This document shows positions 5,506 through 10,496 of a stretch of 10,496 bases of DNA, in pieces (within the stretch, counting starts at the first letter, position 1; each line of letters begins with the position of its first letter). The translations under genes and the position numbers were made by a program. The stretch spans positions 1-10,496 of the forward strand of contig JAJXTL010000101.1 in the NCBI GenBank assembly GCA_021783855.1. Reading direction: 5' to 3'. This stretch comes from Pseudomonadota bacterium. GTDB lineage: Bacteria > Pseudomonadota > Gammaproteobacteria > Burkholderiales > Gallionellaceae. The notes under the pieces were generated by a model. It was given only the letters and a program-made list of their open reading frames with translations. It searched no databases and had not been told where the DNA came from.

Positions 5506-5522
5506 ACTTTCATGATGAAAGT
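5506..5522 (+). repeat. 8-bp near-perfect palindrome in the cbbL leader
   Basis: ACTTTCAT (5506-5513) and ATGAAAGT (5515-5522) are perfect reverse complements around a single G. In RNA this could form a 7-bp hairpin with a UGA loop about 20 nt before the cbbL Shine-Dalgarno; in DNA it is a compact dyad suited to a dimeric protein. It may be a 5' mRNA stabiliser or an extra operator. Confidence 0.4.
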
Positions 5523-5553
5523 CATCTGTTTAACCAGACATAAGGAGCTTGCA

Positions 5554-6975
5554 ATGGCTGTCAAATCATACAACGCAGGGGTTAAGGAATACAGGCAGAC
5601 TTATTGGGAGCCTGAATACAAAGTTCAGGATACCGATATTCTGGCCTGTTTCAAGATTACCCCTCAAGCGGGCGTGTCACGTGAAGAAATCGCAGCAGCG
5701 GTTGCAGCTGAATCTTCAACCGGCACATGGACTACAGTTTGGACAGACTTACTGACCGACCTGGATCACTACAAGGGTCGCGCATACCGCATCGAAGACG
5801 TACCTGGCGATGATACCTGCTTCTACGCATTTGTAGCTTACCCGATCGACCTGTTCGAAGAAGGTTCAGTTGTTAACGTATTCACTTCATTGGTGGGCAA
5901 CGTGTTTGGTTTCAAGGCGCTGCGCGCATTGCGTCTGGAAGACGTGCGTTTCCCTATCGCCTACGTTAAGACTTGCGGTGGTCCACCACAAGGTATTCAG
6001 ATGGAACGCGACATTTTCAATAAGTATGGCCGTCCATTGCTGGGTTGCACGATCAAGCCCAAGCTGGGTCTGTCTGCAAAGAACTACGGTCGCGCTGTTT
6101 ACGAGTGTTTGCGCGGTGGTCTGGATCTGACCAAAGACGACGAAAACATCAACAGCCAACCGTTTATGCGCTGGCGTGCTCGTTTTGACTTCGTGCAGGA
6201 AGCGACACTGAAGGCAGAACGTGAAACGGGCGAGCGTAAAGGTCACTACCTGAACGTGACTGCTCCAACACCTGAAGAAATGTACAAGCGTGCTGAATAC
6301 GCTAAAGAAATCGGCGCGCCTATCATTATGCATGACTACCTGACTGGCGGTTTCTGCGCGAATACAGGTCTGGCTAACTGGTGTCGTGACAACGGTATGC
6401 TGTTGCATATCCACCGCGCGATGCACGGCGTGATCGACCGCAACCCGCACCATGGTATTCACTTCCGCGTCCTGGCTAAAGCACTGCGTCTGTCGGGCGG
6501 TGACCACCTGCACTCCGGTACCGTTGTCGGTAAACTTGAAGGTGACCGCGCGCCAACATTGGGTTTTGTTGACTTGATGCGTGACAGCTTCATCAAGGAA
6601 GACCGCGCTCGCGGTATCTTCTTTGACCAGGATTGGGGTTCCATGCCCGGCGTGTTCCCGGTTGCTTCCGGTGGTATTCACGTTTGGCACATGCCAGCGC
6701 TGGTTAACATCTTCGGCGACGATGCTTGCTTGCAGTTCGGCGGCGGTACACTGGGTCACCCATGGGGTAACGCAGCAGGTGCAGCAGCTAACCGCGTGGC
6801 ACTGGAAGCTTGCGTAGAAGCACGTAACTCAGGCCGTGAACTGGAAAAAGAAGGCAAGGACATTCTGACTAAAGCAGCTGCCAGCAGCCCGGAACTGAAA
6901 ATCGCGATGGAAACCTGGAAAGAAATCAAGTTTGAATTCGATACAGTGGACAAGCTGGACGTAGCTCACAAGTGA
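5554..6975 (+). CDS. cbbL: RuBisCO large subunit, form IA
   Basis: This protein catalyses carboxylation of ribulose-1,5-bisphosphate, the CO2-fixing step of the Calvin cycle, as L8S8 with CbbS in the cytosol. The 473 residues are full length for form IA. Active-site motifs are intact: [11 protein letters not shown] with K168, [17 protein letters not shown] with the carbamylated lysine K194 and metal ligands D196 and E197, IHIHRAMH-type HIHRAMHGV, and [16 protein letters not shown] with K327 of mobile loop 6. ATG 5554 is chosen because AAGGAG lies 6 nt upstream; the frame opens earlier at 5512 but without a binding site. [20 protein letters not shown] and the neighbouring cbbQO point to the non-carboxysomal IAq subtype. 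It is expected to be highly expressed and CbbR-controlled. Confidence 0.98.
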   Translation: MAVKSYNAGVKEYRQTYWEPEYKVQDTDILACFKITPQAGVSREEIAAAVAAESSTGTWTTVWTDLLTDLDHYKGRAYRIEDVPGDDTCFYAFVAYPIDLFEEGSVVNVFTSLVGNVFGFKALRALRLEDVRFPIAYVKTCGGPPQGIQMERDIFNKYGRPLLGCTIKPKLGLSAKNYGRAVYECLRGGLDLTKDDENINSQPFMRWRARFDFVQEATLKAERETGERKGHYLNVTAPTPEEMYKRAEYAKEIGAPIIMHDYLTGGFCANTGLANWCRDNGMLLHIHRAMHGVIDRNPHHGIHFRVLAKALRLSGGDHLHSGTVVGKLEGDRAPTLGFVDLMRDSFIKEDRARGIFFDQDWGSMPGVFPVASGGIHVWHMPALVNIFGDDACLQFGGGTLGHPWGNAAGAAANRVALEACVEARNSGRELEKEGKDILTKAAASSPELKIAMETWKEIKFEFDTVDKLDVAHK

Positions 6976-6999
6976 TCTTGCGACGCAGTCGCAAGATCA
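6973..6999 (+). repeat. 12-bp perfect hairpin at the cbbL stop codon
   Basis: TGATCTTGCGAC (6973-6984) and GTCGCAAGATCA (6988-6999) pair perfectly around a GCA loop. The first three bases are the cbbL stop codon itself. No T-run follows, so it is not a standard intrinsic terminator. In the cbbLS mRNA it would protect the cbbL 3' end or pause polymerase before cbbS. Confidence 0.75.
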
Positions 7000-7029
7000 T
7001 CCCGGACGCGCCCTGGCGCGATCCGGGAT
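6999..7029 (+). repeat. 14-bp GC-rich hairpin before cbbS (REP-like)
   Basis: ATCCCGGA (6999-7006) plus CGCGCC (7007-7012) pair with GGCGCG (7015-7020) and TCCGGGAT (7022-7029), leaving one bulged A (7021) and a tiny loop. ATCCCGGA...TCCGGGATCC resembles dispersed extragenic palindromes of proteobacteria. It stacks directly after the hairpin at the cbbL stop and ends about 20 nt before the cbbS Shine-Dalgarno. A role in mRNA processing or stability is inferred. Confidence 0.7.
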
Positions 7030-7061
7030 CCATAACCAATTTTATTTAAAGGAATATCGTC

Positions 7062-7418
7062 ATGAGTGAAATGCAAGATTACAAATCACGCGTAAGTGAT
7101 CCAGCCAGCCGTAAATTCGAAACTTTTTCATATCTGCCACAGATGACCACCGAGCAGATCAGAAAACAAATTGAATACATCGTCAAAAAAGGCTGGAACC
7201 CGGGTTTGGAGCACACAGAGCCTGAGCACCTGATGGACAACTACTGGTACATGTGGAAACTGCCGATGTTCGGTGAAACCGATGTTGATGTAGTTATGAA
7301 GGAAGCTGAAGCGTGTCGCAAAGCTAATCCTAACAACCATATTCGCCTGCTTGCTTATGATAACTACAAGCAATCACAAGGTACGAACATGGTGATTTTC
7401 CGCGGCAAGACTGTTTAA
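7062..7418 (+). CDS. cbbS: RuBisCO small subunit, form IA
   Basis: The 118-residue small subunit caps the L8 core and is needed for full RuBisCO activity. The family signatures are clear: [30 protein letters not shown] in the N-terminal half, then [55 protein letters not shown]. The N-terminal [18 protein letters not shown] segment is of the kind found in IAq (cbbQ-linked) rather than carboxysomal small subunits, from memory of the family. AAAGGA (7048-7053) serves as ribosome binding site 8 nt before the ATG. It is co-transcribed with cbbL across a hairpin-rich 86-bp spacer and followed by an intrinsic terminator. Confidence 0.97.
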   Translation: MSEMQDYKSRVSDPASRKFETFSYLPQMTTEQIRKQIEYIVKKGWNPGLEHTEPEHLMDNYWYMWKLPMFGETDVDVVMKEAEACRKANPNNHIRLLAYDNYKQSQGTNMVIFRGKTV

Positions 7419-7439
7419 TCGCACACGGGTATCAACAAT

Positions 7440-7474
7440 AAAATCCCCGGGACCTTGCGGCAACGGGGATTTTT
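7440..7474 (+). terminator. Intrinsic terminator after cbbS
   Basis: AAAATCCCCG (7440-7449) pairs with CGGGGATTTT (7464-7473), a 10-bp stem with a 14-nt loop that can itself fold (TTG/CAA at 7455-7463). The T-run TTTTT (7470-7474) closes the structure. It lies 22 bp after the cbbS stop and before the cbbQ start. Strong termination here would reduce cbbQO transcription relative to cbbLS, with read-through supplying the activase. Confidence 0.8.
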
Positions 7475-7503
7475 GCCTAAATATCTATTGAAAGGGAATC
7501 GAT

Positions 7504-8307
7504 ATGAGCGATACGATCAAGCAATACAGAATCAAAAAGGAACCTTACTACCGCACGGTTGCGGATGAAGTTGAACTTTATGAAGCCGCGTATTCGGTAC
7601 GTATGCCGATGATGCTGAAAGGTCCAACGGGTTGCGGTAAGACGCGTTTTGTAGAATATATGGCGTGGAAGCTGAATAAGCCGTTGATTACCGTGGCTTG
7701 TAATGAAGACATGACGGCATCCGATCTGGTTGGGCGTTTTCTGCTTGATGCAAATGGTACCCGCTGGCAGGATGGTCCATTGGCTGTTGCTGCTCGTGAA
7801 GGTGCAATATGCTATCTGGATGAGGTTGTTGAGGCGCGCCAGGACACCACCGTGGTGATCCATCCGCTGACCGATAATCGTCGCGTCTTGCCACTGGAAA
7901 AAAAAGGCGAACTGATCAACGCGCACCCTGATTTTCAACTGGTTATTTCGTACAACCCCGGTTACCAAAGTTTGATGAAGGATTTGAAACAATCTACCAA
8001 GCAGCGTTTTGGCGCGCTGGATTTCAACTACCCTGCGCATGATGTCGAAACGGAAATTGTCGCTCATGAAACCGGCGTCAATGCGGAAGTGGCAGGAAAG
8101 CTGGTATCTATCGCCGAACGCGCCCGTAATCTCAAGGGGCATGGTCTGGACGAAGGGATATCAACACGTATGCTGATTTACGCAGGTAGCCTCATTGCTA
8201 CGGGTGTCGATCCTGTCAAAGCGTGTCGCGTCGCACTGGTACGCCCGATTACGGATGATCCTGATATGCGCGATGCACTCGATGCCGCAGTCACTACTTT
8301 TTTCTGA
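7504..8307 (+). CDS. cbbQ: CbbQ, AAA+ ATPase of the RuBisCO activase
   Basis: CbbQ is a MoxR-branch AAA+ ATPase that forms hexamers with CbbO and uses ATP to remove inhibitory sugar phosphates from RuBisCO. The 267-residue length matches the family. Walker A is GPTGCGKT (residues 40-47, K46), Walker B is AICYLDE (D106, E107), and the sensor-1 region is VISYNPGYQ with N151. The region after Walker B ([34 protein letters not shown]) is typical of the NorQ/CbbQ family, and R-rich [16 protein letters not shown] lies in the helical lid. NorQ is the main look-alike, but the position between cbbS and cbbO settles the identity. AAAGGGAA (7491-7498) precedes the ATG. It lies downstream of the cbbS terminator, so expression probably depends on read-through. 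Confidence 0.95.
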   Translation: MSDTIKQYRIKKEPYYRTVADEVELYEAAYSVRMPMMLKGPTGCGKTRFVEYMAWKLNKPLITVACNEDMTASDLVGRFLLDANGTRWQDGPLAVAAREGAICYLDEVVEARQDTTVVIHPLTDNRRVLPLEKKGELINAHPDFQLVISYNPGYQSLMKDLKQSTKQRFGALDFNYPAHDVETEIVAHETGVNAEVAGKLVSIAERARNLKGHGLDEGISTRMLIYAGSLIATGVDPVKACRVALVRPITDDPDMRDALDAAVTTFF

Positions 8308-8364
8308 TTTATAACCTGACTGACTTTTGCCATTTTGCTACCGGCCTTCACTTAGGAAATTAAA

Positions 8365-10496
8365 ATGACGCTTTCCCTGGAACACCATACCGAGTTACTT
8401 GAGGAATTAGGTTCACATGCCAGCGAGATTTTACAATCATCCTGGTATGAGGCTGTACGCGTCTTTGGTCCGCAAGGCCTGGAAAACTACGTACAGGGCG
8501 CGCGTTCACTCAAAAGCCTGGGGCGTGGCAATGAGCTAGTCATAACATTTATCGAGAGCGCACCGAGTATCGCCAAAGAGATAGGCGAAGACTCGGTGGT
8601 GGATTTGCTCGACACCGTGATGGCGCTGGCCTCGAAAACCAGTGGCGCTGTCCTGCAAGCCATCATCGCCTCCTCTCCAATCGCAGCAAAACGACTGGGC
8701 GACGCGGCATTGTTCGGTGCCTATCTGCAATTGATCAACACCTTGCTCAATCAGGTACCGCGCGGTTTACGCCCGATGCTGGAAAATCTTGAAACGCTGC
8801 TGGGACAACTGACATTGGGTGGTTTGCGGCGTTGGGCCACCTGGGGCGCACACGCACACAAGATCAACTTTGAAGAACAAATCGATTATTTCGGTCTGAA
8901 ATCCAAAGAGTCGCAGGCCATGTTGCAAAAGGAACGCAAGGGAACCTTGTTTGTCGATGTGCAGCGGCGTATCAATATGTATTTGCGCGCCTTGTGGGCA
9001 CGCGATTTCTTTATGCGCCCTACCAGCGGTGACTTTGAAGCACGCGAAGGCTACAAACCTTTTATTGAAGATTATTTTTTGCATTTGCCGGATGCATTTG
9101 ATGATTATGAAGGGGTGTCGGGACTTGAGCTGTACCGGGCGACGGCGGCTCACTGTGCCGCCCATCTGGTCTATACCAGGGTGCCGATTTCTGCCGAAAC
9201 GCTGAACCCTTTGCAGATGGCGGTGATCAGCGTAATTGAGGATGCGCGTATTGAAACGCTGTCGATACAGGCATTCCCGGGGCTAAAGCAGATATGGGCC
9301 AAACTGCACAAGGCACAAGCAGACCAGGCCAATACGGCAGGCGATTACTTGAACCGGCTGGCACGCGCGTTGCTCGACAGCGACTATCAGGATAATGACC
9401 CCTGGATCGCTGAAGGCCGCGCTTTGTTTGCGCAATCGCTTGACCGCTTGACGGACAATACCCTCTCCTGGGAAATCGGTGTGACACTGGCGCATGGATT
9501 GCAGCAAAAACGCATTGGGTTTAATCCACGTACCGATTTGTTGACAGCACCTTACCGTGATGACAATCGCTATTTCTGGGAGTTTGAAGAGTTTGATTTC
9601 AACAAGTCTCAGTCTGCGGGCTATGAAACGGTCAAGCAGGTACGTCGCCATGTGTCGGTGACGGAATTTGCCAATGAAATCGATTGTGAAACGGCCGGTG
9701 ATGATGCGCAGGAAATCTGGATCATGTCGGAAGAGTTTTTTCCTTATGAAGACAATGGCATCAGTTACAACGAATCAGAAGGCAAACCGCCTGTTTCGGA
9801 ACCCTATCATTATTCTGAATGGGATTATCAGATCCAACTTGAGCGACCATCCTGGGCGACCGTACTGGAAAAACGCCCCAAGGCAGGAGATTTGCAGATT
9901 ATCGATCAAATCACCGCGGATAACAAACAGATCGCATCGCGTTTGAAATTTTTACTGGATGCGATGCAACCACAGGGTGTACAACGCATCCGCAAGCTGG
10001 AAGATGGGGACGAGATTGATATTAACGCTGCGATCAACAGCATGATCGATTTTCGTATGGGGTTGCAGCCGGATCCACGTATCATGATGCGCTCAGTGCG
10101 CAAAGTGCGCGATATTTCGGTACTGGTATTGTTGGACCTGTCTGAATCAACCAATGAGAAAGTGCTGGGGCAAGATCAATCCGTGCTGGATCTGACACGT
10201 CAGGCCTGTGTATTGTTGTCCGACGCGATCAATAAAATCGGTGATCCATTTGCCATACATGGCTTCTGTTCCGATGGCCGCCACGATGTGGAGTACTACC
10301 GTTTTAAGGATTTCGAACAGCCGTACAATGAGTTGCCGAAGTCGAGACTGGCCGGGATGACAGGGCAGCTATCTACCCGTATGGGCGCTGCGATTCGGCA
10401 TGCTACTCATTACCTGAATAACCAGCGAACCAGCAAGAAACTGTTGATGGTCATTACCGATGGTGAACCGGCGGATATCGATGTGCGCGATCCGCA
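8365..10496 (+). CDS. cbbO: CbbO, VWA-domain adaptor of the RuBisCO activase (3' end outside window)
   Basis: One uninterrupted frame runs from ATG 8365 to the window edge (710 codons visible). AGGA (8354-8357) lies 7 nt upstream. CbbO partners the CbbQ hexamer and contacts RuBisCO through its C-terminal von Willebrand factor A domain. The VWA metal site (MIDAS) is complete in what is visible: DLSES with D591, S593 and S595, T671 in LSTRMGAAIRHA, and D699 in ITDGEP. The long N-terminal region is helical, with ARDFFMRP (about residue 212 onward) and IEDARIETLSIQAFPGL. An acidic linker (EEFFPYEDNGISYNESEGKP) precedes the VWA domain. The family is usually about 760-790 residues, so perhaps 50-80 are missing because the window ends. 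It starts 57 bp after cbbQ. Confidence 0.93.
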   Translation, partial: MTLSLEHHTELLEELGSHASEILQSSWYEAVRVFGPQGLENYVQGARSLKSLGRGNELVITFIESAPSIAKEIGEDSVVDLLDTVMALASKTSGAVLQAIIASSPIAAKRLGDAALFGAYLQLINTLLNQVPRGLRPMLENLETLLGQLTLGGLRRWATWGAHAHKINFEEQIDYFGLKSKESQAMLQKERKGTLFVDVQRRINMYLRALWARDFFMRPTSGDFEAREGYKPFIEDYFLHLPDAFDDYEGVSGLELYRATAAHCAAHLVYTRVPISAETLNPLQMAVISVIEDARIETLSIQAFPGLKQIWAKLHKAQADQANTAGDYLNRLARALLDSDYQDNDPWIAEGRALFAQSLDRLTDNTLSWEIGVTLAHGLQQKRIGFNPRTDLLTAPYRDDNRYFWEFEEFDFNKSQSAGYETVKQVRRHVSVTEFANEIDCETAGDDAQEIWIMSEEFFPYEDNGISYNESEGKPPVSEPYHYSEWDYQIQLERPSWATVLEKRPKAGDLQIIDQITADNKQIASRLKFLLDAMQPQGVQRIRKLEDGDEIDINAAINSMIDFRMGLQPDPRIMMRSVRKVRDISVLVLLDLSESTNEKVLGQDQSVLDLTRQACVLLSDAINKIGDPFAIHGFCSDGRHDVEYYRFKDFEQPYNELPKSRLAGMTGQLSTRMGAAIRHATHYLNNQRTSKKLLMVITDGEPADIDVRDP

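Noticed and set aside
5512..5553. Upstream in-frame ATG pair extending cbbL by 14 residues
   Set aside because: The AAGGAG ribosome binding site sits inside this extension and serves the ATG at 5554, where the conserved [10 protein letters not shown]-terminus begins.
5887..6759. Leftward 290-codon open frame inside cbbL
   Set aside because: It lies entirely opposite the highly conserved cbbL coding sequence and is a by-product of its codon bias.
1..10496. CRISPR array, tRNA, rRNA or insertion sequence
   Set aside because: I saw no regularly spaced direct repeats, no tRNA-like cloverleaf and no transposase motif anywhere in the window.

Overview
The window comes from a proteobacterial autotroph. 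Its right half is a non-carboxysomal form IA RuBisCO locus: divergent cbbR, then cbbL-cbbS-cbbQ-cbbO. A betaproteobacterium of the Nitrosomonadales/Gallionellales/Thiobacillus kind fits the protein sequences and moderate GC, but that placement is an impression from memory, not a computed assignment.

Layout, left to right. Positions 1-1281 hold three small uncharacterised genes: one on + (99-359) and two on - (380-691 and 817-1281). Positions 1282-1593 are a non-coding divergent control region. It has a TTGACA-type promoter facing left, an elaborate set of inverted and direct repeats, and a good sigma-54 -24/-12 match facing right. Positions 1594-4473 form a tightly packed rightward five-gene cluster: a fumarylacetoacetate-hydrolase-family hydrolase close to fumarylpyruvate hydrolases, an unknown protein, a TmoC-like Rieske ferredoxin, a protein resembling only the C-terminal HD half of the CCA-adding enzyme (with the HD pair lost and a palindromic repeat read through in frame), and another unknown protein. 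The last gene overlaps the 3' end of cbbR tail to tail.

Positions 4430-10496 are the Calvin-cycle locus. CbbR (LysR family) is transcribed away from cbbLS across an AT-rich intergenic region. cbbL and cbbS are separated by two tandem perfect or near-perfect hairpins. A clear intrinsic terminator follows cbbS. Then come cbbQ (AAA+ ATPase) and cbbO (VWA/MIDAS protein, cut off by the right edge), which together act as a RuBisCO activase.

The cbb half is well explained by known biology. The least explained part is the 1594-4473 cluster, which joins a ring-cleavage-type hydrolase, an orphan Rieske ferredoxin and a headless Cca-like protein behind a likely sigma-54 promoter. No oxygenase, reductase or sigma-54 activator gene is visible, so its function cannot be settled here.
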